The translations under genes were made by a program, and so were the position numbers. A stretch of 64,000 bases of DNA from Loktanella sp. S4079 (GTDB lineage: Bacteria > Pseudomonadota > Alphaproteobacteria > Rhodobacterales > Rhodobacteraceae). Below the pieces are notes generated by a model. That model was not told the origin of the DNA and did no database searches. It saw only the letters and a list, made by a program, of their open reading frames with translations. Below, one piece after another: positions 38,398 to 47,949 of the stretch (positions within the stretch are counted from its first letter, which is position 1; each line of letters begins with the position of its first letter). The DNA lies in NCBI RefSeq assembly GCF_000967725.1, contig NZ_JXYE01000002.1, positions 248,001-312,000 of the forward strand, in the 5' to 3' direction.

Positions 38398-38805
38398 ATG
38401 CAGACAGTATTTCAGATTTCCACGCGTGGCCCGGGCCTCTATGAATTCACCAATGATGTAAACGATTGGGTTCAAGGCGCCGGATTACTTACACTTTTTG
38501 TGCAGCACACTTCGGCCAGTTTGCTGATCCAAGAGAATGCGGATGCTGAGGTGCGGGTGGATATGCAAAACTTTTTCCATCGATTGGTCCCGCCAACGAC
38601 CGATCCTAGCATGTCTTATCTGACCCATACATATGAGGGGCCAGATGACATGCCCGCGCATATCAAGGCTGCATTGTTACCTGTTCAGCTAAGTATTCCG
38701 GTGTCCAATGGCCGGCTTGCACTGGGGACGTGGCAGGGCATTTACTTGTTCGAACACCGAGATGCCCCGCATCGGCGGCGCGTCGTTGCCCATCTATCAG
38801 CCTAG
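38398..38805 (+). CDS. YjbQ family protein (UPF0047; secondary thiamine-phosphate synthase enzyme)
   Basis: A 135-residue YjbQ-type protein. The conserved LFVQHTSASLLIQENAD and GRLALGTWQGIYLFEHRD blocks are intact, with the conserved His and Glu. E. coli YjbQ has a weak thiamine-phosphate synthase activity; its main role is unknown. The frame begins 12 codons earlier; ATG 38398 (MQTVFQIST) matches the family start. Confidence 0.88.
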   Translation: MQTVFQISTRGPGLYEFTNDVNDWVQGAGLLTLFVQHTSASLLIQENADAEVRVDMQNFFHRLVPPTTDPSMSYLTHTYEGPDDMPAHIKAALLPVQLSIPVSNGRLALGTWQGIYLFEHRDAPHRRRVVAHLSA

Positions 38806-38942
38806 AAGTGAGTCCCTTGGGTCACGGTTTTGCGCTGTATCTAGCGTTTCAAATTGCCCTCTACCCAAAACCTACGGAGCTTCATATAGTGCCTGTGGAT
38901 AACTGGGCGACACGCCCAAGTGCTAGCTGACAAGGACCGGAC

Positions 38943-39410
38943 ATGCGTTGCCCCTTTTGCGGAAATGTTGACACTCAAGTGAAAGATTCTCGACCAGCAG
39001 AAGATCATTCTGCTATTCGGCGTCGTCGTTTATGTCCGGCCTGTGGTGGGCGGTTTACCACGTATGAACGTGTGCAGTTGCGCGATCTGGTGGTGATTAA
39101 GACCAATGGGCGTCGCGAAGACTTCGACCGGCCGAAATTGGAGCGCTCTATTCGTATCGCATTGCAAAAGCGCCCCGTCGAACCTGATCGTATTGATCAG
39201 ATGATTAGCGGCATTGTGCGTCGCCTTGAAAGCCTTGGCGATACGGACATCCCGTCCGGCACAATTGGCGAGATCGTGATGGAAAGCCTCGCACGGATTG
39301 ATACCGTCGCCTATGTACGCTTTGCCAGCGTGTATAAGAATTTCCAAGCTGCGGATGATTTCGATAAATTCGTGAGCGAGTTGCGTCCTGACGCGCTGCC
39401 AGAAGAGTGA
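38943..39410 (+). CDS. nrdR: Transcriptional repressor NrdR
   Basis: A 155-residue zinc-ribbon/ATP-cone repressor of ribonucleotide reductase genes. The zinc ligands are CPFCG (3-7) and [12 protein letters not shown] (31-42); the ATP-cone follows from about residue 49. Its TGA overlaps the GTG start of ribD, so nrdR is translationally coupled to riboflavin synthesis, as commonly in alphaproteobacteria. A possible half-conserved NrdR-like dyad lies at 38833-38846. Confidence 0.95.
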   Translation: MRCPFCGNVDTQVKDSRPAEDHSAIRRRRLCPACGGRFTTYERVQLRDLVVIKTNGRREDFDRPKLERSIRIALQKRPVEPDRIDQMISGIVRRLESLGDTDIPSGTIGEIVMESLARIDTVAYVRFASVYKNFQAADDFDKFVSELRPDALPEE

Positions 39411-40495
39411 CCAACCAAACTGACGCCCGATATATGGCGATTGCCCTAGGGCTGGGGCGACGTGGGATGGGACGTGTTTGGCCCAACCCGGCTGTAGGCT
39501 GCGTGATCGTCAAAGACGGCATTATCATTGGCCGTGGTCGCACGGCTGATGGGGGGCGTCCGCATGCAGAGGTCGCGGCGTTGGCGCAGGCGGGATCATT
39601 GGCGCGTGACGCAACGGCATATGTGACGCTCGAACCCTGCTCGCATATTGGGAAAACCCCGCCCTGCGCCAATGCGCTGATCAATGCGGGCATTTCGCGT
39701 GTGGTGATTGCCTTGGGTGATCCTGATCCGCGGGTGTCTGGGCGCGGGATTGCCATGCTCCAAGACGCTGGGATTGCGGTAACGACTGGAATACTCGCGG
39801 AAGAAGCGCAGCGGGATCACGCTGGTTTCTTAATGCGGATCACCGAAAATCGCCCCTTTGTGACGCTTAAGCTCGCCGGGACTGTCGATGGCCGCATCGC
39901 CACGGCAACGGGCGAAAGCCAGTGGATTACAGGGCCTGATGCGCGTCGCGCTGTTCACATGATGCGGGCCCGTCATGATGCCGTTATGGTCGGTGCGGGA
40001 ACGGTACGTGCCGATGATCCGACACTTACGGTACGGGGGCTTGGCATTACGCGCCAACCTGTGCGTGTGGTGGTTTCGCGCGGCGTCAAAATCTCCCCCG
40101 ATTGCAATTTGGGACGCGGGGCGCGTGATGTGCCGGTTTGGCTGTGCCACGGCAAGAACAGCGATGTGACGCCTTGGCTTGATCAGGGTGCGCTCAGCTT
40201 GCCCTGTGGTATCTCAGCGGGGCAAGTTAACCCACATGATGTGATGTCGGCGCTTGCCGGACAGGGGATCACGCGGGTCTTTTGCGAGGGCGGCGGGATG
40301 CTTGCCGCGTCGCTGTTAAATGCTGGGCTTGTTGATGAGCTAGCGGTCTTTACGGCGGGGATGGCAATTGGTGCCGAAGGCACGCCATTGCTCGCCGCGA
40401 TGGGCGTTGATCGTCTCGCGCATGCGCCAAAGTTTCAGCTAAAATCGGTGCAACCGATCGGTCATGATGTTTTGCATCGTTGGCAACGTGTTTAG
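39407..40495 (+). CDS. ribD: Bifunctional riboflavin deaminase/reductase RibD
   Basis: A 362-residue fusion. The N-terminal deaminase has the zinc motif PHAEVAAL and [11 protein letters not shown]. The C-terminal reductase domain has [13 protein letters not shown] and [13 protein letters not shown]. It converts the GCH product through deamination and reduction to 5-amino-6-ribitylamino-uracil phosphate. The start is GTG 39407, overlapping the nrdR stop. The stop overlaps the convergent kpsC stop by 4 nt, where the operon is interrupted. Confidence 0.94.
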   Translation: MTNQTDARYMAIALGLGRRGMGRVWPNPAVGCVIVKDGIIIGRGRTADGGRPHAEVAALAQAGSLARDATAYVTLEPCSHIGKTPPCANALINAGISRVVIALGDPDPRVSGRGIAMLQDAGIAVTTGILAEEAQRDHAGFLMRITENRPFVTLKLAGTVDGRIATATGESQWITGPDARRAVHMMRARHDAVMVGAGTVRADDPTLTVRGLGITRQPVRVVVSRGVKISPDCNLGRGARDVPVWLCHGKNSDVTPWLDQGALSLPCGISAGQVNPHDVMSALAGQGITRVFCEGGGMLAASLLNAGLVDELAVFTAGMAIGAEGTPLLAAMGVDRLAHAPKFQLKSVQPIGHDVLHRWQRV

Positions 40496-42492
40496 CGTCG
40501 CCAGAGTGGGGCGAAACTCGCAAATAATCCTTGGGCTTTGGCAACAATCCGGTTCATCCGACCGGGCGCGGGGATGTCGTTGTTTTCCAGCCGGTCAACG
40601 ACGACTTCGACGGGGCAGGGCAGCTGCGTCATGGGGTCATAGTAGCGCGGGTAGGCAATCAATGTGGCATGCGCCAATGCGATTATATCCGGTCGTGCGA
40701 CCCGTCGCGCAATCGGAACCGAACGATCATCGGTCAGCCCCCAGCCTGCGTAAAAAGGCATGCCCAAACAGGTTACCTTTTTACCGCGCAATAGGGCCTC
40801 AAACCCGATGAGTGACGTCATGGTCCAAACCTCATCCACATGATCGAGCGCAGCAATTGGATCGGTGTCGTCCAAAACAACATCCGCCCACTCATGTGCG
40901 TTTGTAAGTGCGCCGGGACGTAGGCCGGTTTCGACATCTGGATGGGGTTTATAGCCGATAATCGCAGCGGGATTTGCATCGCGTGCCGCCTTGAGCAGGG
41001 CGGCGTTGCTGGCGATGTTGGTGCATCCTTTCTTGATCGATGCATCGTCTTCGACCTGTCCGGGGACAAGGATGCGCCGCCCCTTTGGCAGGTCAATCGG
41101 GGCAGGGCGGCTGAGGTTATATTTTGATAAATGCGCGTCGATAATACGCTGGATGAGCGCAGCACTGCGGGCGCGTTCTGAGGCGCTAAGGGACTCTGAC
41201 TTATTGATCAACGCTTCGAGTTTGCTTTCACGGGTCGCGTCATAATAAATGCCGCGATCATCCAAAACGAGGCTCATTGGCGCGATCAGATCGGCGCCCA
41301 AACCGCGCGAGCGTAAAAAGCCGTCCTCTGCCAGTACGGCATCGGTTGCACCTGTGTTTGCCCATCGCATCAGCTGGCGGTTCTTGCTCCGCGCTTTGGT
41401 TGTGGCAGAGTTTCCTTTGGCAAAGATCAGCCTTTGGTGGCTGCCAAAGAATTTTTGCAGTGGCGTGCGTTTCCATGGGCGCATATCGGCGGCGACCCAA
41501 CCTTGATGATCCTCACGCCATTCGCGTGTTGTAGCTGTTAATGTGGCTGCGGCCTCTTCAAAACTGCATAAACGGTCATGAAACGGATCATACCATTTGG
41601 GATAGAGCAGCATCGCACCGGCAAAAAGCTGCGCGCGCGATAGGTTGCGTTGGCGTCGCTGGAGTGGTGCCCGATCTTCGGTCAGCCCCCACCCCATATA
41701 GAAGGGCTGCCCGAAGACGATGGGTTTGTGGCCTGCGAGGATGGCTTCGAACCCGAGCTGAGAAGAAACCGTGTAGACCGCGATTGCACCCTCCATTAGC
41801 GCCCAAGGCGAGATCGGATCATCGCAAAGGCGAATGCGGTCGTTCTCGTCTTCTTGGGTAAAATACCCCTCACGATGCCCCAGCCGCGTCTCTGGATGTG
41901 TCTTTATCACGATCCTTGCGGTGGGGTGTTCTGTTTGTGCGTAATACAGCATCTCGCGAAAGCTATTGCTGTCGCATCCGCTGGCTTTGATGGAAGCATC
42001 TTTGCGAGTTTGATCGATAATCAGCACATAACCCGGTTCGGGTGCGGGTAATGCAGGATCGAAATTCGTGTATTTCGACAGATGCCCTGATTTGAGCATT
42101 TCAATCCCGGCACGCGCACGATCCAATAGGGCAGTATCATCAAGAGGATGCTCAGCCAAAATCACTTCGAGATCTGATTTCTGAGAGGGGTCGAAATGGA
42201 CCGCGCGTGTGTCGATGTTGAGCCCGATTGGGTCTGACCCTTCGCGCCCCGGTCGGACTGAACGTAGAAAACTATCCTCGACCCGGATGATTGGCGCATC
42301 CCTAAGGGCTGCAACACGTTCGCCGCGCGGTGCTGTCGGGCTATGACCCCAAACGCCAATCTTGTCTCCTTCTTGTGGCAAGCCTAGGCGAATATCATAG
42401 CCGGACAGTTCAAGAATACGCTTCGTGCGTCCCTGCGTCAGGAAGCCGCCATTATAGACGTAAAGGTTCGCGCGGGGGCTGTCGGTTGTCAT
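40492..42492 (-). CDS. kpsC: Capsular polysaccharide beta-Kdo transferase KpsC
   Basis: A 666-residue protein with two homologous glycosyltransferase modules, as in KpsC, which lengthens the poly-beta-Kdo linker joining capsule to lipid. Each module has the paired motifs RVEDSFLRS or LAEDGFLRSRG (N-terminal part) and FGQPFYMGWGLTEDR or LGMPFYAGWGLTDDR (C-terminal part). It is cytosolic or membrane-associated. It follows kpsS on the minus strand, opposite to the surrounding rib genes; its stop overlaps that of ribD. Confidence 0.92.
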   Translation of the reverse strand: MTTDSPRANLYVYNGGFLTQGRTKRILELSGYDIRLGLPQEGDKIGVWGHSPTAPRGERVAALRDAPIIRVEDSFLRSVRPGREGSDPIGLNIDTRAVHFDPSQKSDLEVILAEHPLDDTALLDRARAGIEMLKSGHLSKYTNFDPALPAPEPGYVLIIDQTRKDASIKASGCDSNSFREMLYYAQTEHPTARIVIKTHPETRLGHREGYFTQEDENDRIRLCDDPISPWALMEGAIAVYTVSSQLGFEAILAGHKPIVFGQPFYMGWGLTEDRAPLQRRQRNLSRAQLFAGAMLLYPKWYDPFHDRLCSFEEAAATLTATTREWREDHQGWVAADMRPWKRTPLQKFFGSHQRLIFAKGNSATTKARSKNRQLMRWANTGATDAVLAEDGFLRSRGLGADLIAPMSLVLDDRGIYYDATRESKLEALINKSESLSASERARSAALIQRIIDAHLSKYNLSRPAPIDLPKGRRILVPGQVEDDASIKKGCTNIASNAALLKAARDANPAAIIGYKPHPDVETGLRPGALTNAHEWADVVLDDTDPIAALDHVDEVWTMTSLIGFEALLRGKKVTCLGMPFYAGWGLTDDRSVPIARRVARPDIIALAHATLIAYPRYYDPMTQLPCPVEVVVDRLENNDIPAPGRMNRIVAKAQGLFASFAPLWRR

Positions 42493-42496
42493 CGGG

Positions 42497-43762
42497 TTAT
42501 TTACTCACAAAAGTCGTGCGGGTGCGATCACCTACCTCGTAGGGGCCGTGATCGGCTAGCATTTTGTCAACGAGTTGGCGCAGCAATTGCCGGCGCCCCT
42601 TTGTCGAGTAGAACCCACCGGGGATCTGGCTGGTTTGAAGTAGAAACTGCCGATAGTCCCGATAGGCGCGTGCGTCAGGTTGCGACGGGGCGGCAAAGAA
42701 ATCGGCAAGCTGCTGGTCCGAAATGAATTCGGGTTTTCCATAGACCGCGGTGCCAAAAATCTTGAGCGGGATACCGCGCCAGAGCGCCTGTTGCCCGGCC
42801 GTGGAATTGACTGTGACGGCGCTTTTGGCGTGATCCAATAAGGTGGCAAGTTTGCCACCCGCAACATAGTGGACCCGCGACGACACTGCGCAGTTGCCTG
42901 CGATTTCATGGATAAGTCGACGCACGGGCGATTGCCCACTCTCAAGCGGGTGCCCCTTAAAGACCAAATGATGGTGCGCAGGTGCACCTTCGGCGAACCC
43001 GTTGATGACCAGTTCAAGAAAAGCACGAATATCTGTGAATGGTGAATGCGCTTGAAAGCTGGCGTCATGTTCGAGCTGAAGCAGGGCAATATGGTAGGGA
43101 TAGCCGCCTGATCTGATACGATGGGTGGCATTGGCGCGCTGCATCGCCAGAAATGGCATCAAAAGCAGGCGCTTGGAATACAATGCCGCTTCACGCCGGA
43201 TCGAGAGCGCCCGATGGGGGCGAAAATTCGGGTAGTTCTTGTTCCGGAACATAACGAACCAGTGATAAAGCGCCCCGTAGAAAATATGCTGGCGCATATC
43301 CCCCCAATGCGATGGTGGGGTTGGAATGTCAGAGGCGCTTTGGGCAATACGTTCGCGCATTTGCGGAACTGTGATCTGCATCAGGTCGGAATGCCCATTG
43401 CTGCCACCGCGTTCATAAGTCACCCAGTAAGGGCGCATGTACCCTTCCTCGAACACATGAACACGCAGGCCGAATGCCTTGGCTTGGTGGACGGCCTCGG
43501 CGTGGATGGGACGTGTGTCACCATACATAACGATGTCAGTGATCTGGTGTTCTCGTATCAGTGAGTCCAGAGTGTCGGCCCAATCGGCAGTAGCGCCCCG
43601 ATAAGGAATATACTGCGCTGCGCCGCGCCAAAATGCGCGATCACCCGCATTAAAACCAACCCGATAGACTCCAACACCTGCCGCCAAAAGCATCTTGCCC
43701 AATTGGCGAAAAAATGGGCCGTGGGGGCCTTGTAGGAATAAAAAGTTTCGCGCCATCGTCAT
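42497..43762 (-). CDS. kpsS: Capsular polysaccharide beta-Kdo transferase KpsS
   Basis: A 421-residue KpsS-type enzyme, which adds the first beta-Kdo to the lipid acceptor of group 2 capsules. Conserved stretches include LFLQGPHGPFFRQLG at the N terminus, YRVGFNAGDRAFW, MYGDTRPIHAEAV and VHVFEEGYMRPYWVTYE. Start 43762 (MTMARNF) or ATG 43756. It is 4 nt ahead of kpsC, so the pair is an operon. Transport genes (kpsMTED) are not in the window. Confidence 0.92.
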   Translation of the reverse strand: MTMARNFLFLQGPHGPFFRQLGKMLLAAGVGVYRVGFNAGDRAFWRGAAQYIPYRGATADWADTLDSLIREHQITDIVMYGDTRPIHAEAVHQAKAFGLRVHVFEEGYMRPYWVTYERGGSNGHSDLMQITVPQMRERIAQSASDIPTPPSHWGDMRQHIFYGALYHWFVMFRNKNYPNFRPHRALSIRREAALYSKRLLLMPFLAMQRANATHRIRSGGYPYHIALLQLEHDASFQAHSPFTDIRAFLELVINGFAEGAPAHHHLVFKGHPLESGQSPVRRLIHEIAGNCAVSSRVHYVAGGKLATLLDHAKSAVTVNSTAGQQALWRGIPLKIFGTAVYGKPEFISDQQLADFFAAPSQPDARAYRDYRQFLLQTSQIPGGFYSTKGRRQLLRQLVDKMLADHGPYEVGDRTRTTFVSK

Positions 43763-43892
43763 ATGAACCAGCTATACGCCTCTCTTGTCAAAGAGGTAAG
43801 CGGGTTCGACAAGGATTTCTTGCGCGTGGGTCGCTTGCTTGCGGCTGTGTCACGGGCTAGGTCATGGTGTGTCACACCGAAAGGAATTGCTT

Positions 43893-44489
43893 ATGTTTAC
43901 CGGAATCATCACAGACATTGGCGAAATTATTGGGTTGGAACAACGCGGTGATTTGTTGGCCCGTATCGCGACAGATTACGACGTTGACGGTATCGACATT
44001 GGCGCGTCAATTGCATGCAATGGTGTTTGCCTTACGGTGATCGCCTTGGGGAAAGAGCCACGCAATTGGTTTGACGTTGAGATTTCAACAGAAACGGTTG
44101 CCGCGACGAATGTCGGCGAATGGGTTGTTGGGCACCACTTGAACCTTGAGAGGGCGCTGAAGATCGGTGACGAGCTGGGAGGGCATATTGTCTCTGGGCA
44201 TGTTGATGGTGTGGCGCAAGTGATTAGCATCCGCGATGAAGGTGATAGCACCCGTGTCACCTTTCGCGCACCACCAAAACTGGCAAAGTTTATTGCGCCC
44301 AAAGGGTCGGTTGCACTGAACGGGACATCCCTGACAGTGAACGAAGTCGATGGAAGCGATTTTGGCATCAACTTTATTCCACATACCAAAGTTGCAACGA
44401 CATGGGGCCGCGTGTCCGAGGGTGACCTGATCAACATCGAGATTGACACGATGGCACGCTATGTCGCGCGCCTTCAGGAATTCGCATGA
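43893..44489 (+). CDS. ribE: Riboflavin synthase alpha chain
   Basis: A 198-residue lumazine-dismutating enzyme with two homologous lumazine-binding repeats. The N terminus MFTGIITDIGEI is diagnostic, with SIACNGVCLTV in repeat one and VALNGTSLTVNEV in repeat two. GGAATTG is placed before ATG 43893; the longer frame start at 43839 has no support. It overlaps the next gene by 4 nt. It is separated from ribD by kpsCS on the other strand, so it must have its own promoter. Confidence 0.94.
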   Translation: MFTGIITDIGEIIGLEQRGDLLARIATDYDVDGIDIGASIACNGVCLTVIALGKEPRNWFDVEISTETVAATNVGEWVVGHHLNLERALKIGDELGGHIVSGHVDGVAQVISIRDEGDSTRVTFRAPPKLAKFIAPKGSVALNGTSLTVNEVDGSDFGINFIPHTKVATTWGRVSEGDLINIEIDTMARYVARLQEFA

Positions 44490-45055
44490 TGCCCGGTATT
44501 GGCCATAACTCGGGCCGTGTCGTTGAGCCGGGTCAATCCTGGCGCAAGCACGTTTGGACCAAAGCGCGAAAAACCCTGATGCCGACGCTGCCGATCGAGG
44601 TGGTTCGCCTGCGCGTGAAACGTGCTGCAGAGCTGGGTCTGCCCTACAAGACCTATGCGGGCATTCGGGCAAGTACGGGGCACGATTTGATCGGGTTCAT
44701 GTTTTCGACGAACGCACTGCAGGTGATGCGTGACGGGCAGGCGATCCCGCATGATCGCAGGGAAAAACTGGATCAAACCGTTGCGACAGCACGTGTCGTC
44801 CTGACACATCGGCCTGTGTCACCAGCCTATATGGCGGACCTCGGGCAAATCGATCGCGCCTACGAAGCACCAGCTTTTGGCCAAAGCTGGGCTAAGACCC
44901 GAGATTATTTTGCGCAAATCACGCGTCGCGAGAATGTGCCAGCTGACCGTTATGTGTTGGTCGGAGACACTGGGATCGAACGAGGATGGTGCGAAGCTGG
45001 AAAGCTGGCAGGGTATCTCACTGCTGAAAGCTACTTTGAGCCGCAGGTGGGTTAA
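44486..45055 (+). CDS. Conserved hypothetical protein in the riboflavin operon
   Basis: A 189-residue protein coupled to ribE by a 4-nt overlap (ATGATG at 44486/44489). It starts with PGIGHNSGR, an opening seen in several alphaproteobacterial hypothetical proteins. The rest is a mixed alpha/beta soluble protein with no clear signal or membrane span. I do not recognise a domain. Its stop codon lies in a palindromic repeat. Confidence 0.65.
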   Translation: MMPGIGHNSGRVVEPGQSWRKHVWTKARKTLMPTLPIEVVRLRVKRAAELGLPYKTYAGIRASTGHDLIGFMFSTNALQVMRDGQAIPHDRREKLDQTVATARVVLTHRPVSPAYMADLGQIDRAYEAPAFGQSWAKTRDYFAQITRRENVPADRYVLVGDTGIERGWCEAGKLAGYLTAESYFEPQVG

Positions 45056-45118
45056 AACCCACCCTACGTGCTATTGCTGCGCGTGATGACAGCCGTAGGG
45101 TGGATCTTGATCCACCTC
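45046..45118. repeat. REP-like element pair, copies 2 and 3
   Basis: Hairpin one, GGTGGGTT-AA-AACCCACC (45046-45063), is followed by CCTACG; hairpin two, GGTGGATC-TT-GATCCACC (45099-45116), is preceded by CGTAGG. The CCTACG/CGTAGG ends make the two units inverted to each other, as in REP doublets. The second unit is nearly identical to the one at 6341. The TAA stop of the preceding gene is inside unit one. Confidence 0.75.
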
Positions 45119-45172
45119 ACCATTTAATTCGATAGCGCGGCTATCCGAACAGACAAACTTGCGGGGATACCC

Positions 45173-46303
45173 ATGAGCCAAAGCTTTGAGACACCGGGAC
45201 CAGTTGAGCGGGATTGGTCAACTGCCATAAGCAAGATTGAAGACATCATCGAAGATGCTCGCAACGGCCGCATGTTCATTCTGGTCGACCATGAAGACCG
45301 CGAAAACGAGGGCGACTTAGTTATTCCCGCGCAGATGGCGACGCCGGATGCTATCAATTTCATGGCGACACACGGACGTGGGTTGATTTGTTTGACGCTT
45401 CCGGGGGCGCGTATTGACGCGCTCGGGCTGCCTTTGATGGCCTCACATAATTCGTCACGTCACGAAACGGCTTTTACCGTTAGCATCGAAGCACGCGAAG
45501 GTGTGAGCACGGGGATTTCGGCACATGACCGCGCCCGCACAGTTGCCACGGCTATTGACGCCTCCAAAGGTGCAGCGGACATTGCGACACCCGGCCATGT
45601 TTTCCCGCTGCGCGCGCGTGAGGGCGGGGTTTTAGTCCGTGCTGGGCATACAGAAGCCGCAGTAGATATATCCCGATTGGCAGGCCTCAACCCTTCTGGG
45701 GTAATTTGTGAAATCATGAAAGAAGACGGCGAGATGGCACGTTTGCCTGATCTTGTCGCTTTTGCGCAGCGCCATGGGCTTAAGATCGGGACGATCAGCG
45801 ACTTGATCGCCTATCGGCGTCGGCACGACAATTTGGTACGTGTCCGCGCGGTTAAACAAATCCAGTCCGAGTTCGGTGGCGATTGGGAAATGCGCATTTA
45901 CACCGATGAAACCCAAGGGGCAGAGCACATCGCCCTGGTCAAGGGTGACATCTCCACCGACGATCCCGTGCTCGTGCGCATGCACGCACTTGACCCGATC
46001 CTTGATATTGTCGGAGGCGGTCCAAAGGGGCGGCGGAATGAATTTGGGGACGCGATGAATGTGATTGCCCAAGAAGGACGAGGCGCGCTCGTCTTGCTGC
46101 GCGATCTGCATATGCAAATTGAATTGGATGAGGAAACCTCTCCGCAGACGCTGCGCCAATATGGTTTGGGGGCGCAGATTCTTAGCACGCTTGGTTTGCA
46201 TAAAATTGAACTGCTCACCAATTCACCGATGCCCAAGGTCGTCGGCCTAGAGGCCTACGGATTGGAAATCACAGGAACTCGCAAAATCTCGGAGATCGGA
46301 TAA
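45173..46303 (+). CDS. ribB: 3,4-dihydroxy-2-butanone 4-phosphate synthase with degenerate GCH II-like domain (RibBX type)
   Basis: A 376-residue two-domain protein. The N-terminal DHBP synthase domain is complete, with LVDHEDRENEGDL (metal Glu), THGRGLICL and RAGHTEAAVD. It makes the four-carbon unit of riboflavin from ribulose 5-phosphate. The C-terminal half aligns with GTP cyclohydrolase II but lacks the zinc cysteines; where GCH II has a CxxDCG context, this protein reads HALDPILDIVGGG. It is therefore probably a RibBX-type hybrid, not a working RibBA, and a separate RibA would be needed. TAA overlaps the ribH ATG. Confidence 0.88.
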   Translation: MSQSFETPGPVERDWSTAISKIEDIIEDARNGRMFILVDHEDRENEGDLVIPAQMATPDAINFMATHGRGLICLTLPGARIDALGLPLMASHNSSRHETAFTVSIEAREGVSTGISAHDRARTVATAIDASKGAADIATPGHVFPLRAREGGVLVRAGHTEAAVDISRLAGLNPSGVICEIMKEDGEMARLPDLVAFAQRHGLKIGTISDLIAYRRRHDNLVRVRAVKQIQSEFGGDWEMRIYTDETQGAEHIALVKGDISTDDPVLVRMHALDPILDIVGGGPKGRRNEFGDAMNVIAQEGRGALVLLRDLHMQIELDEETSPQTLRQYGLGAQILSTLGLHKIELLTNSPMPKVVGLEAYGLEITGTRKISEIG

Positions 46304-46842
46304 TGGCCGGACCTTCTCACTACATCATTCCACTGCCTCAATTTGAGAAGCCGGTGAAAATTTTGATCGTGGCCTCGCCTTACTACAAGGATATCTCGGA
46401 TCATCAGATCTCGGGCGCAACGGCAGAAATCGAAAAAGCGGGCGGTACGTGGGAAATTGTTGAAGTTCCGGGCGCATTGGAGATTCCAACCGCCATTGGG
46501 ATCGCCGAACGTCTCAGCAATTTCGACGGATATGTTGCACTTGGTTGCGTCATTCGGGGTGAAACCAGCCACTATGATACTGTTTGTAATGACAGTTCTC
46601 GGGCGTTGCAGTTGTTGGGACTTCAGGGTGTTTGTATCGGCAATGGGATTTTGACGGTTGAAAATCGTGATCAGGCCGTTGTCCGCGCGGACCCCGCCGA
46701 GATGAATAAAGGTGGCGGTGCCGCTGCTGCAGCCTTGCACCTTGTCGCGCTCGCCCGTAAATGGGGCGAATCTGACAAACCGGTAGGCTTCACCCAGGAA
46801 ATTCTGCTGGCTGGTAACACAAGCGGCAAGACAACAGCATGA
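46303..46842 (+). CDS. ribH: 6,7-dimethyl-8-ribityllumazine synthase
   Basis: A 179-residue lumazine synthase that condenses the RibB product with the RibD-pathway pyrimidine. Conserved features are PGALEIPTAI, the CVIRGETSHYDTVCNDS block with the catalytic His, and GNGILTVENRDQA. It is somewhat longer than the typical 155-160 residues because of the N terminus. It overlaps ribB by one base (TAATG) and nusB by 4 nt. Confidence 0.94.
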   Translation: MAGPSHYIIPLPQFEKPVKILIVASPYYKDISDHQISGATAEIEKAGGTWEIVEVPGALEIPTAIGIAERLSNFDGYVALGCVIRGETSHYDTVCNDSSRALQLLGLQGVCIGNGILTVENRDQAVVRADPAEMNKGGGAAAAALHLVALARKWGESDKPVGFTQEILLAGNTSGKTTA

Positions 46843-47306
46843 CCATTTCGAACAACCAACTGCGTAAAATGAAATCTGCCGCACGGTTCTACGCCGTGCA
46901 GGCTTTGTTTCAGATGGAAGCATCAGGGCAAACCGTCGATCAGGTGATCCGCGAATTTGAAGATCACCGTTTTGGCGCGACCTATGATGATGCTGAAATG
47001 ATCGAAGGCGATCTGAAAACGTTCCGGAGCCTGATGGAAGCTGCGGTGAACGAACAGGCGGCAATTGATCAGATGACCGACCGCGCGTTAGTTGCAAAAT
47101 GGCCCATCGCGCGGATCGACCCAACGTGCCGCGCGCTATTCCGTGCTGCTGGTGCAGAGTTCAAGAATGGCCAAACCCCGCCAAAGGTTGTGATCAGCGA
47201 ATTTGTATCGGTGTCAGAGGCATTTTCGCACGACCCCAAAGAGCCAAAGTTCGTCAACGCAGTGCTTGATCACATGGCGCGAGAGGCACACCCAGACAAG
47301 TTCTGA
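46839..47306 (+). CDS. nusB: Transcription antitermination factor NusB
   Basis: A 155-residue all-helical antitermination factor used in rRNA transcription. The N terminus SAARFYAVQALFQMEASGQ and the later PPKVVISEFVSVSEAFSHD and KFVNAVLDHMAR stretches are typical. It follows ribH with a 4-nt overlap, the common ribH-nusB pair of alphaproteobacteria. Confidence 0.93.
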   Translation: MTISNNQLRKMKSAARFYAVQALFQMEASGQTVDQVIREFEDHRFGATYDDAEMIEGDLKTFRSLMEAAVNEQAAIDQMTDRALVAKWPIARIDPTCRALFRAAGAEFKNGQTPPKVVISEFVSVSEAFSHDPKEPKFVNAVLDHMAREAHPDKF

Positions 47307-47389
47307 TCTATGCCTACAGAAGGTAGGTCGGCGCATACCTTGAATTTGGTCCCATTTGGACACAGCTTAGCACTATAAAGGAGCGAGCA

Positions 47390-47944
47390 ATGTCTGAAGA
47401 ACAACACCATGCCGAGCGACCAGAGGCGTTATTTAAGCTGCGCCGAGAATTCCGTAATGCTGGATATGTGCTGATCGCGCTGGGCGCATTGGCGATCCTT
47501 TTTCCACTATTCTTTTCGATCGCAGCCAAGGTTCTTCTTGGTTGGCTATTTCTCTTGACCGGGGCCGCGCTCCTTTATCATGCGTTTCAGGCAAAACATT
47601 GGGAATCCGCCCTTTGGAGCGGTGCTATCGCTGTTATGCACCTCGCCTTGGGTGTCTATCTCGCGTTCTTTGCCTTGACCGGGTTGATTGGGCTGACGAT
47701 CTTGCTTGGGGGCGCGCTGTTGATCCAGGGGATGCTCGAGACCTACATCGCTCGGCAGCATCGTGGCCGGGCTGGGGCACGCTGGCTGGTGGCAAATGGC
47801 GTGATTACGCTCTTGCTTGGTGTCTTGTTAATTGTGGGATTACCTGGAACGGCGCTTTGGGCGATTGGCGTGATGCTCGGCGTGAACTTCCTGACCACGG
47901 GATTGGCCTTGGTGATTTTGGCAAATCACGTTTCTGATCAATAA
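47390..47944 (+). CDS. HdeD family (DUF308) membrane protein
   Basis: A 184-residue protein with six predicted membrane spans arranged as paired helices in the HdeD/DUF308 pattern. E. coli HdeD is linked to acid resistance; the role here is unknown. It begins behind GGAGCGAGCA. A structured non-coding stretch begins a few bases past its stop. Confidence 0.8.
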   Translation: MSEEQHHAERPEALFKLRREFRNAGYVLIALGALAILFPLFFSIAAKVLLGWLFLLTGAALLYHAFQAKHWESALWSGAIAVMHLALGVYLAFFALTGLIGLTILLGGALLIQGMLETYIARQHRGRAGARWLVANGVITLLLGVLLIVGLPGTALWAIGVMLGVNFLTTGLALVILANHVSDQ

Positions 47945-47949
47945 GAATG

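Noticed and set aside
38833..38846. NrdR-box-like dyad CGCT-GTATCT-AGCG upstream of nrdR
   Set aside because: Only one half resembles the NrdR box, so autoregulation is not supported well enough to annotate.
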